Assembly: GCF_014648475.1 (NCBI RefSeq)
Contig: NZ_BMRE01000033.1
Coordinates: 31,769-95,768 of the forward strand
Direction of reading: 5' to 3'
Source: Lentzea flava
Lineage (GTDB): Bacteria; Actinomycetota; Actinomycetes; Mycobacteriales; Pseudonocardiaceae
Length of the DNA stretch: 64,000 nucleotides
Shown here: positions 25,192-34,189 of the stretch, piece after piece
Layout: the number at the start of each line of letters is the position of its first letter
Numbering within the stretch: position 1 is the first letter of the stretch
Program-made: the position numbers and the translations under genes
Notes under the pieces: generated by a model
Database searches by the model: none
What the model saw: only the letters and a program-made list of their open reading frames with translations
What the model was told of the DNA's origin: nothing

Positions 25192-25575
25192 TCACTCCTT
25201 CTCCACCAACGCCTTGTACCCGTCCGCGTCCAGCAGGCCTTCCAGCGCTTCGGGGTCGCTCACGCGGATCTCGACCATCCAGCCCTCGCCGTACGGGTCG
25301 CTGTTGACCGAGTCGGGGGTCTGCACCAACGCGTCGTTGATGGCGACGATCTCACCGTCGAGCGGCGAGTAGAGGTCGGACACGCTCTTCGTGGACTCGA
25401 CCTCGCCGAACGTGTCGCCCGCCGAGACGGTGTGGCCGACCTCGGGCAGCTGGACGAAGACGACGTCACCGAGCTGTTCCTGGGCGTAGTCGGTGATGCC
25501 GACGCGCACGGTGTTCTCGCCCGTGCTGGCGACCCACTCGTGCTCCTCGGTGTAGCGAAGCTCCTCGGGAATCAA
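25192..25575 (-). CDS. gcvH: glycine cleavage system H protein
   Basis: A 127-residue carrier protein starting MIPEELRYTEEHEWV. The lipoylated lysine is in VESTKSVSDLYSP (Lys 63). It shuttles the aminomethyl group between the P and T proteins. It starts 42 bp after the phosphatidyltransferase gene and heads the garA-ftsR group, as in mycobacteria. gcvP is further downstream with its own riboswitch, so the two subunits can be regulated separately. Confidence 0.97.
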   Translation of the reverse strand: MIPEELRYTEEHEWVASTGENTVRVGITDYAQEQLGDVVFVQLPEVGHTVSAGDTFGEVESTKSVSDLYSPLDGEIVAINDALVQTPDSVNSDPYGEGWMVEIRVSDPEALEGLLDADGYKALVEKE

Positions 25576-25617
25576 CTGACTGCGCTCCTCGTGCTGAACC
25601 TGTATGGGGTGATCTTT

Positions 25618-26199
25618 TCACGCGGCCTTGCCGGGAGTGACCCGCAGGGCCAGGAAGAACTGGTAGACGTACAGCAGCGCCGACCACAGGTAGAGCGCTC
25701 CGCCCCAGGCCGTGAACGCGTAGGCGAACGGCTGGGCGATCTGGGCCCACGCCGAATCGCCCTGCGCGAGCAGCAGCAGGGGGAACGCGTACAGCAGGTT
25801 GAAAGTCGCGGCCTTGCCCAGATAGGTGACCTCGAACGGGCCCCAGCCCCGCGTGCGCAGGACCAGCAGGCAGATGCCGACGACGACCTCTCGGCCCACG
25901 AGCACGAGAGCGATCCACAGCGGAATGATGTCCCTGACCACGAACGCCAGCAACGTGCAGAACACGTACAGGCGGTCGGCTGCGGGATCGAGCAGCGCGC
26001 CCAGCCTGCTGGTCTGATCGAGCCAGCGGGCGAGCTTGCCGTCCAGCCAGTCGGAAAGCCCCGCGAAGACGAGGACGAGCAGCGCCCAGCCGTCCGCGCG
26101 GGGTCCGAGCAACAGGTACAGGAAGAGCGGAACACCGGCCAGCCGCAACACGCTGAGCAGGTTCGGAATCGTCAGCAGGCGATCAGCCGGATCACGCAC
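25618..26199 (-). CDS. CDP-alcohol phosphatidyltransferase family protein (PgsA2-like)
   Basis: About 193 residues with several membrane helices. The signature DG-x2-AR-x8-G-x3-D-x3-D is complete (SDWLDGKLAR to LGALLDPAAD, about residues 47-75). The family moves a phosphatidyl group from CDP-diacylglycerol to an alcohol in the membrane. By position it matches Rv1822 of M. tuberculosis, annotated as a second phosphatidylglycerophosphate synthase; the true acceptor is not established. It starts at GTG 26199 and is the first gene of the minus-strand block that continues with gcvH. Confidence 0.9.
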   Translation of the reverse strand: MRDPADRLLTIPNLLSVLRLAGVPLFLYLLLGPRADGWALLVLVFAGLSDWLDGKLARWLDQTSRLGALLDPAADRLYVFCTLLAFVVRDIIPLWIALVLVGREVVVGICLLVLRTRGWGPFEVTYLGKAATFNLLYAFPLLLLAQGDSAWAQIAQPFAYAFTAWGGALYLWSALLYVYQFFLALRVTPGKAA

Positions 26200-26306
26200 A
26201 CCCGCACTCTAAACGAGTGACTGCGCACTGGCTGCCGGATGGCGTCACGGCTCGCGGTGCGACTGGTTGCGGGTCTGTGCGGGACGTTCGTTACGTGCGG
26301 GTGAAA

Positions 26307-26510
26307 TCAGACTGTCCGCGTGAGCGTCCAGCCGCGGCGCTGCATCTCGGCACCGGTGATCGCGTGCGGGCGGCCGCGGTCGTCCCTGCCCACCCAGCGA
26401 GCGCGGAAACCCTCGAGCACGTACGCGTGGCCCCGGCTCCACACCACGCTGCACGGCGTGGTCGGCAGCTCCGCGGTCTGCTCCGGCTGGGTTTCCATGG
26501 CGGTTCTCAT
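26307..26510 (-). CDS. small hypothetical protein
   Basis: A 67-residue protein from ATG 26510 with GGAGG seven bases upstream. It contains VWSRGHAYVLEGFRARWVGR, then DDRGRPHAITGAEMQRRGW. I do not recognise a family. Codon use and the ribosome site support it as real. A perfect GACATC-AGG-GATGTC repeat at 26525-26539 lies upstream and might be an operator. It is divergent from the ANTAR gene. Confidence 0.55.
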   Translation of the reverse strand: MRTAMETQPEQTAELPTTPCSVVWSRGHAYVLEGFRARWVGRDDRGRPHAITGAEMQRRGWTLTRTV

Positions 26511-26763
26511 TTCAGTCCCTCCGTGACATCAGGGATGTCGTGCACCGGGGCTCCGGCGTTATCCCTGGGAACGAATTCTGGCCGACTGTGGTTCAGAACA
26601 CGTGTCCTGTTTGGGTCCTTAGCGTTAACTGGATCGAACCGCGCGCCGAGCTGTTCGGCCCCGAAGCGGAACGGATGAACGGGTCATTGCTGACGCAACC
26701 GTTCGTCGTACGGCGACGACCGCACAACGTTTGCGACATATCGGCCTGGCCTAACCTTCCCTG

Positions 26764-27429
26764 GTGAACCAGGTGAAATTCGGTGGTGAGCTGATCTCCC
26801 GGTTGATGTCGCACCTGTGCGAACGGCTTCCCGGCTGCCGGGGCGTCGGCCTGAGCGTGTGGCCGGACGGCGCGGTGATCAGGGCCGTCGGAGTCGCGGA
26901 AGAGCTGGACCGGGCGCAGGTGGACCGGCGGGAGGGACCGCTCGTCGACGCCTCCCGCGACGAACGGCAGGTGGCCGGCGAGGTCGGCGACCTGCACGTC
27001 GTGGCGGTGCCGGGCAGCTGGGGTGACGGCGGTCCGGTCGTGCTCACCGTGTACCTGGACCACCCGCCGGAGGCGGAGGACCTCAAGGCCATCGAGGAGA
27101 TCGAGCCGCTCGTCGCCACGGCGGCCGCGGTGATCGAGTTCTGCGCGGGCGAGGTCCTCAGAGCCGACCAGATGGTGCGGATGGTGCAGCACCGTCGTTA
27201 CATCGAGCAGGCCAAGGGGCTGCTCATGGGAGCGCGGCCCTGCCCACCGGGTGACGCCTTCGAACTGCTGGTGCGGGCGAGCCAGCACGCCAACGTCAAG
27301 CTGCGGGACGTGGCGATGGCACTGGTCCTGGTGGCGTGCGGGGAGCTGGAGGACGCCGACGACGTGACGATGCCTCCGCAGATCGCCTACGACACCGCGC
27401 AACGGTTGTGGGAGGCGCTGCACGTTTGA
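26764..27429 (+). CDS. ANTAR domain RNA-binding regulator
   Basis: About 221 residues. The C-terminal ANTAR domain (about residues 140-200) includes QHRRYIEQAKGLLMGARPCP and ASQHANVKLRDVAMALVLVA, with the conserved Ala and aromatic positions. The N-terminal half is a GAF-like sensor fold (LSVWPDGAVIRAVGVAEEL). ANTAR proteins bind paired RNA hairpins to prevent termination. The neighbouring partner-switch and sigma genes suggest a stress role. It starts at GTG 26764. A SigF/SigB-type promoter for the next gene begins at its 3' end. Confidence 0.85.
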   Translation: MNQVKFGGELISRLMSHLCERLPGCRGVGLSVWPDGAVIRAVGVAEELDRAQVDRREGPLVDASRDERQVAGEVGDLHVVAVPGSWGDGGPVVLTVYLDHPPEAEDLKAIEEIEPLVATAAAVIEFCAGEVLRADQMVRMVQHRRYIEQAKGLLMGARPCPPGDAFELLVRASQHANVKLRDVAMALVLVACGELEDADDVTMPPQIAYDTAQRLWEALHV

Positions 27430-27449
27430 GTCACCCTCGCGTTGGGTAA
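27424..27449 (+). promoter_or_regulatory. SigF/SigB-type promoter for the STAS gene
   Basis: GTTT at 27424-27427, a 16-base spacer and GGGTAA at 27444-27449. This fits the SigB/SigF consensus GnnT-N14-16-GGGTAC/T except for the last base. It lies about 124 bp upstream of the anti-sigma antagonist start and overlaps the ANTAR stop codon. Confidence 0.55.
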
Positions 27450-27473
27450 GGACACCTCGACCTGTCCTGTGAT

Positions 27474-27501
27474 GCGGCCTCTCCCGTACGGTTGAGGCCG
27501 C
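27474..27501 (+). terminator. hairpin in the leader between ANTAR and STAS genes
   Basis: GCGGCCTC and GAGGCCGC form a perfect 8-bp stem with a 12-base loop. There is no T-tract after it. It may be a terminator of the ANTAR gene or an attenuator in the STAS leader. A lone hairpin downstream of an ANTAR gene is worth noting, since ANTAR proteins bind RNA hairpins. Confidence 0.45.
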
Positions 27502-27572
27502 AGCGGTTGAGCCAGCAGCCGCGTCGGGGCCGCTGCAGTGGCGGCTCCCTGGGTGCGAGAGGGAGAACATCG

Positions 27573-27935
27573 GTGACTGTGCAGGACCCGCGAGCGGAGC
27601 AGACCATCGCCCTGTCGGCGACTCAGCCGGCGCCCGGCGTCACGGTGCTCGCCGTGTCCGGCGAGGTCGACATGGTGTCCGCGCCCGCGTTGCGCGACGC
27701 TCTGGTGAACGGCCTGTCGGACGGCGGCACCTTCGTGGTGGACATGACCGGCGTGACCTTCCTCGGCTCGGCCGGCCTGGCGGTGCTGGTGGAGGCCGCA
27801 CGGCTGGCGCCGCAGCAGTCCGCGGCCCTCAAGGTCGTGGCGACCGCGCGAGCCGTGACGCGGCCTCTGGAGGCCACGGGGCTCGGTGAGGTGTTCAGCG
27901 TGCACGAGTCGGTGGACGCTGCCCTGAGCGCCTAG
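27573..27935 (+). CDS. STAS anti-sigma factor antagonist
   Basis: About 120 residues. The STAS fold spans residues 25-115 with VTVLAVSGEVDMVSAPALRD and the phosphoacceptor loop FVVDMTGVTFLGSAGLAVLV, where the Ser of GSAG is the usual kinase target. It would bind an anti-sigma kinase when unphosphorylated and so free the sigma factor. GTG 27573 is chosen because GAGGGAGA lies upstream. Its neighbours are a kinase/STAS fusion, an RsbW-like protein and a SigF-type sigma factor. Confidence 0.9.
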   Translation: MTVQDPRAEQTIALSATQPAPGVTVLAVSGEVDMVSAPALRDALVNGLSDGGTFVVDMTGVTFLGSAGLAVLVEAARLAPQQSAALKVVATARAVTRPLEATGLGEVFSVHESVDAALSA

Positions 27936-28600
27936 TTCATCCGGATGGCGAGGCGGTTTCCCGCCGCCTCCAGGGCCTCGGCGACGGCGCGAAGGGCGTG
28001 CTGCACACCGGCCCTGTCCTCACCCAGCCGGGTGAGGTCGACGGTCAGCGGCACGGTGCCGCCGCGGGCGGCCGTGCACAGCGTGCGCCGCAGCGACGGT
28101 CCGGCCTCCTCGGGCACGTTTCCCCGCACGACGGCGACGACGCCGGAGGAGGTCTCGTACACGTGCACTTCGCAGTCGGGTGTGGTCTGGGGCGCGATCG
28201 CCACCGGAGAACGGGCGCGGCGCAGTCGCACGGTCGTGCCGCTCGCCGAGCGGTTGATCGCGACCTCGTCCACGCTCTCCCGCATGAGCAGGAGTCCCCG
28301 GCCGCGCGTGGTCAGCGCCGGCGGCGGTACACGCCACTGGCCGTGGTCGGTGACGTCGATGCCGACCGAGCCGTCCTTCGCGATCTGCGCGCGCACCTCG
28401 ACGGTGCCCCGCGCGGGCGCCGGGTACGCGTGTTCCACGGAGTTGTTGACCGCTTCGCTGACCGCGAGGACGAGATCACTCGCCTCGTCGTCGTCGAAAC
28501 CGCTGTCCTGCAGCCATTCACGCAACTGGTGGCGCACCGGCGCCACCTCACGTGCTTCTGCGGGGAAGCGGAGGGCCAGGAAGTCCTCGTGCACCAGCAC
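27932..28600 (-). CDS. HATPase anti-sigma kinase fused to a STAS-like domain
   Basis: About 222 residues. Residues 1-130 are a GHKL kinase of the RsbW type, with the N box SEAVNNSVEHAYP, the G1 box DVTDHG and a G2 box RGRGLLLM. Residues about 140-222 look like a STAS domain (VHVYETSSGVVAVVRGN to LTVDLTRLGEDRAGV), but the position of the phosphoacceptor Ser is Arg. So one chain carries both partners of a switch, with the antagonist half probably locked. GTG 28600 has GAGGAG four bases upstream. It converges on the STAS gene, sharing CTAG. Confidence 0.82.
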   Translation of the reverse strand: MLVHEDFLALRFPAEAREVAPVRHQLREWLQDSGFDDDEASDLVLAVSEAVNNSVEHAYPAPARGTVEVRAQIAKDGSVGIDVTDHGQWRVPPPALTTRGRGLLLMRESVDEVAINRSASGTTVRLRRARSPVAIAPQTTPDCEVHVYETSSGVVAVVRGNVPEEAGPSLRRTLCTAARGGTVPLTVDLTRLGEDRAGVQHALRAVAEALEAAGNRLAIRMN

Positions 28601-28660
28601 AACGCTCCTCCCCTGGATTGCCTCTGCCAGGTGATTTCCCAGGCAGTCGAACCACTACAC

Positions 28661-28686
28661 GTGTGAAACGAATTCGAATCGGGTAC
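28661..28686 (+). promoter_or_regulatory. SigF/SigB-type promoter for the anti-sigma/sigma operon
   Basis: GTGT at 28661-28664, a 16-base spacer and GGGTAC at 28681-28686, matching the SigB/SigF consensus. It is 46 bp upstream of the chosen GTG start. Autoregulation by the sigma factor encoded two genes on is the natural reading. Confidence 0.7.
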
Positions 28687-28731
28687 GGCAATCACATGCC
28701 GGCCTTCAGCAGAACGGACAACGAGGTGGGT

Positions 28732-29130
28732 GTGACGCAATTGTCAGGGGTCGAGCTGCGGATGGCCGCGGATCCCACGCAGCTGTCCATCGTCCGAGCC
28801 GTCGCGGCGGACATCGCGATGAGGCAGGACTTCGACCTCGACTCGATCGAGGACCTGAAGCTCGCCGTCGACGAGACGTGCTCGACGCTGATCACGCTCG
28901 CGGCTCAGGACGCCGTGCTCAGCTGTCACTTCGCGGTGGACGCCGCCGGCGCGGTCCGGGTGTCGGCGAAGGTCGCCGCGAAGTCCGCCGCAGGGCCCGA
29001 CGAGGGCAGCTTCGGGTGGCGCGTGCTGACCGCGCTCGTCGACTCCGTGGAGACCAGAGTCGAGGACGCCGAAGGGTTCGTGGTCCACATCGGCCTCGTG
29101 AAGTCCTCGGCAGGGGCGGTGGATGCGTGA
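28732..29130 (+). CDS. RsbW/UsfX-like anti-sigma factor
   Basis: About 132 residues. The GHKL ATPase fold is visible with MRQDFDLDSIEDLKLAVDET (N box region, residues about 26-45) and a C-terminal SFGWRVLTALVDSVE. The pattern matches the anti-SigF proteins of mycobacteria (UsfX/RsbW). GTG 28732 is chosen because GAGG lies five bases before it; an ATG at 28696 is possible. It overlaps the sigma factor gene by four bases, the usual arrangement for a sigma and its inhibitor. Confidence 0.88.
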   Translation: MTQLSGVELRMAADPTQLSIVRAVAADIAMRQDFDLDSIEDLKLAVDETCSTLITLAAQDAVLSCHFAVDAAGAVRVSAKVAAKSAAGPDEGSFGWRVLTALVDSVETRVEDAEGFVVHIGLVKSSAGAVDA

Positions 29131-29936
29131 CGGGCTCGGAGGAGGCGACCACGACCTCCCCTGCCGAGGAGAAGAAGACCTCGCAGGGCGGTGATTACGA
29201 CCACCTGGCCCCGCTGTTCGCCGAGCTCGCGGCGACCCCCGAGGGTCCGTCGAGAGACGCGCTGCGGGACCGGCTGGTCACCGAGCACCTCCCGGTCGCT
29301 CAGCACATCGCACGCCGCTTCGGCCACCGCGGCGAACCGCACGAGGACCTCGTGCAGGTCGCGACGGTGGGCCTGATCAACGCGGTCGACCGCTTCGACC
29401 CCGAACGCGGCTCGGACTTCCTGTCCTTCGCCGTGCCGACGATCATGGGCGAGGTCCGGAAGTACTTCCGCGACTCCAGCTGGTCGGTGCGGATGCCGCG
29501 GCGGCTGAAGGAGCTGCACCTCGCGATCAACGCGGGCACTTCGCGGCTGTCGCAGCAGCTGGGCCGGGCGCCGACACCGTCGGAGCTGGCCGAGCACCTG
29601 GGACTGTCGCGCGACGAGATCCACGAAGGACTCGCGGCCGGAAACGCTTACCAGAGCGCGTCTCTGGACGACATGCTGATGTCGGAGGACTCGTCGATCT
29701 CGCTCGGCTCGACGATCGGCGAGGAAGACCCCGAGATCGCGATGATCGAGCAGCGGGAGGCGCTGCACCCGTTGCTGCAGAAGCTGCCGGAGCGGGAGCG
29801 CAAGATCGTGATCATGCGGTTCTTCGGGAACATGACGCAGACGCAGATCGCGCAGAAGGTCGGGATCTCGCAGATGCACGTCTCGCGGTTGCTCGCGAAG
29901 ACGTTGCGGCAGCTGCGAGACGTGCTGGAGGAATGA
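29127..29936 (+). CDS. SigF/SigB family sigma factor
   Basis: About 269 residues. Region 2 is clear (EDLVQVATVGLINAVDRFDP to RKYFRDSSWSVRMPRRLKEL), region 3 follows (SQQLGRAPTPSELAEHLGLS), and region 4 ends with QTQIAQKVGISQMHVSRLL. This is the stress/sporulation SigF-SigB group. The N terminus is unusually acidic and polar. The start, GTG 29127, overlaps the anti-sigma stop. A strong hairpin terminator follows at 29974. Candidate target promoters are at 27424 and 28661. Confidence 0.95.
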   Translation: MTGSEEATTTSPAEEKKTSQGGDYDHLAPLFAELAATPEGPSRDALRDRLVTEHLPVAQHIARRFGHRGEPHEDLVQVATVGLINAVDRFDPERGSDFLSFAVPTIMGEVRKYFRDSSWSVRMPRRLKELHLAINAGTSRLSQQLGRAPTPSELAEHLGLSRDEIHEGLAAGNAYQSASLDDMLMSEDSSISLGSTIGEEDPEIAMIEQREALHPLLQKLPERERKIVIMRFFGNMTQTQIAQKVGISQMHVSRLLAKTLRQLRDVLEE

Positions 29937-29942
29937 GCTTTC

Positions 29943-29966
29943 GTTCCGGCGTTCCGGCGTTCCGGC
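29943..29966. repeat. 8-bp tandem repeat, three copies
   Basis: GTTCCGGC is repeated three times without change directly after the sigma factor stop codon and just before the terminator. It is small and may be simple slippage. Confidence 0.75.
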
Positions 29967-29973
29967 GTGAACA

Positions 29974-30009
29974 CTGATCGGGGCTTGGCTTCCGCCAAGC
30001 CCCGATCAG
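29974..30009. terminator. bidirectional terminator between sigF-type gene and whiB
   Basis: CTGATCGGGGCTTGGC and its complement form a perfect 16-bp stem with a TTCC loop. It lies between two converging genes and would stop transcription from both sides. Confidence 0.9.
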
Positions 30010-30013
30010 CTCT

Positions 30014-30313
30014 TCAAGACGCCACGCGGACGCGCCGCCGGGCCGCGGCGATGATCTGACGCCGCTCGTCCTCCCCCATGCCTCCCCACACGCCGTAGGG
30101 CTCCTGGGCCTCCAGTGCGTGGGCTCGGCACTGTTCCAGCACCGGGCAGTGTCCGCAGATCGCTTTCGCCTTCTCCTCCCGCGCGGCTCGGGCGTAGCCG
30201 CGTTCGTTGTCGGGGTGGAAGAAGATGGCGCTGTTGCGGCCTCGGCACAGACCGTGCATCTGCCAGTCCCACACGTCGGTGACCGGCTTGGGCAGACGGG
30301 TCGTGCAGGTCAT
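30014..30313 (-). CDS. WhiB family Fe-S regulator (WhiB3/WhiD-like)
   Basis: About 99 residues. The four iron-sulphur cysteines are at about 23, 53, 56 and 62 (GLCRGRNS, then ICGHCPVLEQC), followed by PYGVWGGMGEDERR, the turn that contacts the sigma factor. The opening DVWDWQMHGLCRG and FFHPDNERG place it closest to WhiB3/WhiD, which respond to NO and redox and act in sporulation or lipid metabolism. ATG 30313 has AAGGGAG upstream. Location next to the SigF module fits a stress role. Confidence 0.93.
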   Translation of the reverse strand: MTCTTRLPKPVTDVWDWQMHGLCRGRNSAIFFHPDNERGYARAAREEKAKAICGHCPVLEQCRAHALEAQEPYGVWGGMGEDERRQIIAAARRRVRVAS

Positions 30314-30382
30314 CGCGACTCCCTTGCTGGGCGGAAGAGTTGCGATCACTGCGTACCCGTGGTCTGACCAGGGATAAACCTT

Positions 30383-32125
<1,743 letters not shown>

Positions 32126-32221
32126 CTTCCTGAAACGCGGCTGAAGAATCCCAGTATTTCACCATCGGCAAAACAGATACCCACCGCGCCCGCGCTCGAA
32201 CAAACGTTCTACACTCGTGGG

Positions 32222-33370
32222 GTGAAGCTCGTCGTGCAGGTCCGCCTGTCGCCCTCCGCCGAGCAGGCGTCGGCGCTGGCGGAGACTCTGCACGCGTGCA
32301 ACGCCGCGGCGAACCAGGTGTCGCGCGTTGCGTTCGAGCGCAACGTGTTCTCCCGCAACGACTTGCAGAAACTGGTCTACGCCGAGTTGAGATCATCCGG
32401 CCTGGGCGCCCAGGCTGCGGTGCGAACCGTGAAGAAGGTCGTCGACGCCTACACCGCAACGCGAGCCCGCAGCGGTACCGGAAAGCTGCGTGGACCAAGC
32501 CGGGCCAGGTCCGAAGACAAGCCGATCAGGTTCCGCGAGGGTGCGGCCCAACCGTTCGACGACCGAATGCTCTCCTGGCAGCACGACGCCGAAACGGTGT
32601 CGATCTGGACCATTGCGGGCCGCCTGAAAAAAGTTCGGTTCGTTGGACACCCGGAGCAGCTGAAGACGCTCATCGCGTTCCGCCAGGGCGAGACGGACCT
32701 GGTCCTGCGTGACGGCAAGTTGCTGCTGATCGCCACCTGCGACGTGCCTGAGCCGCCCGCCTTCGAACCAGCCGACTGGCTCGGCGTCGACCGCGGCATC
32801 GTGAACCTCGCCACGACTTCCGACGGAACGAACTTCCAGGGCCGCAGGTTGCGGCGCTATCGGCGGTGGCAGACGCGGAAACGCGCCGAATTGCAGGCAA
32901 AGCGGACCAAGTCCGCGACCCGCCGCCTACGCCGGCGTGCCCGTCGTGAGCGTCGCCACGTCACACAGGTCAACCACACCATTGCCAAGGAGCTGGTGGC
33001 TGTCGCCCAACGCACCGGTCGCGGTATCGCTCTGGAGGACCTGAGTGGTATCCGTGACCGGGTACGGCCCCGTCGCGACCAGCGAGCCACCCACTCGTCC
33101 TGGCCGTTTCGCCAACTCGGCACGTTCATCGAGTACAAGGCGAAACGGGCAGGAGTTCCGATGATCACCGTGGACGCCCGCCACACGTCCCAGATGTGTC
33201 CGCGCTGTGGGCACACAGCTAGGAACAACAGGTCCGATCGCGACCACTTCTGCTGTCGCCGGTGCGGCCTCGCTGGGCCTGCCGACCACGTCGCCGGGAT
33301 CAACGTGCGCAACCGCGCACGCTCGGCGTGGGTACTCGTCAACGTGCCCGAACCCGTCATCGGACGATGA
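32222..33370 (+). CDS. tnpB: TnpB RNA-guided nuclease, IS200/IS605-IS607 type
   Basis: About 382 residues and apparently intact. The RuvC triad is complete: Asp 190 (WLGVDRGIVNLA), Glu 272 (GIALEDLSGIR) and Asp 355 (GPADHVAGINV). The zinc knuckle has CPRCG (326-330) and CCRRCG (344-349). A helical Arg-rich stretch lies at about 206-246. TnpB proteins cut DNA guided by an RNA made from the element's right end. No tnpA is next to it, so it is a solo copy. It starts at GTG 32222. Hairpins follow at 33386 and 33423. Confidence 0.95.
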   Translation: MKLVVQVRLSPSAEQASALAETLHACNAAANQVSRVAFERNVFSRNDLQKLVYAELRSSGLGAQAAVRTVKKVVDAYTATRARSGTGKLRGPSRARSEDKPIRFREGAAQPFDDRMLSWQHDAETVSIWTIAGRLKKVRFVGHPEQLKTLIAFRQGETDLVLRDGKLLLIATCDVPEPPAFEPADWLGVDRGIVNLATTSDGTNFQGRRLRRYRRWQTRKRAELQAKRTKSATRRLRRRARRERRHVTQVNHTIAKELVAVAQRTGRGIALEDLSGIRDRVRPRRDQRATHSSWPFRQLGTFIEYKAKRAGVPMITVDARHTSQMCPRCGHTARNNRSDRDHFCCRRCGLAGPADHVAGINVRNRARSAWVLVNVPEPVIGR

Positions 33371-33438
33371 CAGGTCGATGCGGCTCACACGCCACAGCCA
33401 GTGGCGTGTGGAGAACGCGACCCTGCTCGTCAGAGCAG
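33371..33438 (+). ncRNA. candidate right end / guide-RNA scaffold of the TnpB element
   Basis: Just after tnpB, CACACGCCAC-AGCCA-GTGGCGTGTG (33386-33410) is a perfect 10-bp hairpin. CTGCTC-GTCA-GAGCAG (33423-33438) is a second, 6-bp one. TnpB guide RNAs are made from this region and end at the element boundary. The second hairpin already overlaps the last codons of the opposing peptidase gene, so the boundary is probably near 33411-33422 and the guide would begin there. The exact end is inferred. Confidence 0.4.
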
Positions 33439-34119
33439 CGGAGTTGACCACCTGCCGAGCAGCAGTGCACCACCGCCCACGAGCGCGGCGAGGCTGACCA
33501 AGCCGAAGAGCGTCACCCAGCCGAGCGCGGGCACGCCGGTGAGCCACGCGAGCTGGTCGGCGTCGGAGCGCGGGGCCTGCCGCCGCCACCGCTTGACCTG
33601 CAGCTCCCACACCGGCCGCACCCCGCCGAGCAGCAGGAACCAGGCGAAGACGTACGCGGCGGTGTCCCGCACCTCCTGGCTCGCGACGAAGGAGATCACG
33701 AACATCGCGACACCGGTGATGATGATCGAGACGAAGCCGAAGACGTTGCGGACCATGACCAGCATCGCGGCGAGGAAGGCGATGCTGATCCACAGCATCA
33801 GGCGGATCTGGTCGTTCGTGATGAGCACCGCCGCGCCGAAACCGAGCAGCGACGGCGCGACGTAACCGGCGAGGGCGGTGAGCACCATGCCGGGGCCGCG
33901 GGGCTTGCCGCGGGAGACGGTGAGGCCGCTGGTGTCGGAGTGCAGCTTGATGCTGCTGAGGCGCCGGCCGGTGAGGACCGCCATCAGCGCGTGGCCGCCC
34001 TCGTGGGCGATGGTGATGACGTTGCGGGTGTATCGCCAGATCCCGTGCAGCGCGACAGCCAGGAACGCGGCGAGCGCGGTGCCCCAGGTGATGACGACCT
34101 CGTGTGTCAGCTCCGGCAT
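33430..34119 (-). CDS. M50-type membrane metallopeptidase
   Basis: About 229 residues with at least five membrane helices. The zinc motif HEGGH is in ITIAHEGGHALMAVLTGRRL (about residues 36-55), close to the N terminus as in site-2 protease relatives. A later hydrophobic stretch replaces the usual NPDG/LDG motif, which I cannot find, so catalytic activity is uncertain. ATG 34119 is chosen because upstream DNA (34136-34174) forms the terminator of the previous gene. Its 3' end abuts the TnpB element. Confidence 0.8.
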   Translation of the reverse strand: MPELTHEVVITWGTALAAFLAVALHGIWRYTRNVITIAHEGGHALMAVLTGRRLSSIKLHSDTSGLTVSRGKPRGPGMVLTALAGYVAPSLLGFGAAVLITNDQIRLMLWISIAFLAAMLVMVRNVFGFVSIIITGVAMFVISFVASQEVRDTAAYVFAWFLLLGGVRPVWELQVKRWRRQAPRSDADQLAWLTGVPALGWVTLFGLVSLAALVGGGALLLGRWSTPLL

Positions 34120-34135
34120 CGGCACATCGAAACAG

Positions 34136-34174
34136 ACGCGCCGTGAGAGCCGCATGTGGGCTCTCCCGGCGCGT
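34136..34174 (-). terminator. terminator after the DUF4383 gene
   Basis: Two 16-base arms (34136-34151 and 34159-34174) with one mismatch and a 7-base loop. It lies 15 bp after the stop of the DUF4383 gene and before the peptidase start. Confidence 0.8.
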
Positions 34175-34189
34175 CCGTTCGGTGCAGGG

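Noticed and set aside
26672..26707. Possible fifth palindromic element (GATGAACGG with CCGTTCGTC)
   Set aside because: Only 8 of 9 bases match, and the site is between divergent genes, unlike the other copies.
32198..32209. GAAC-AAAC-GTTC as left end of the TnpB element
   Set aside because: Four-base arms are too short to support an element boundary; kept only as a note.
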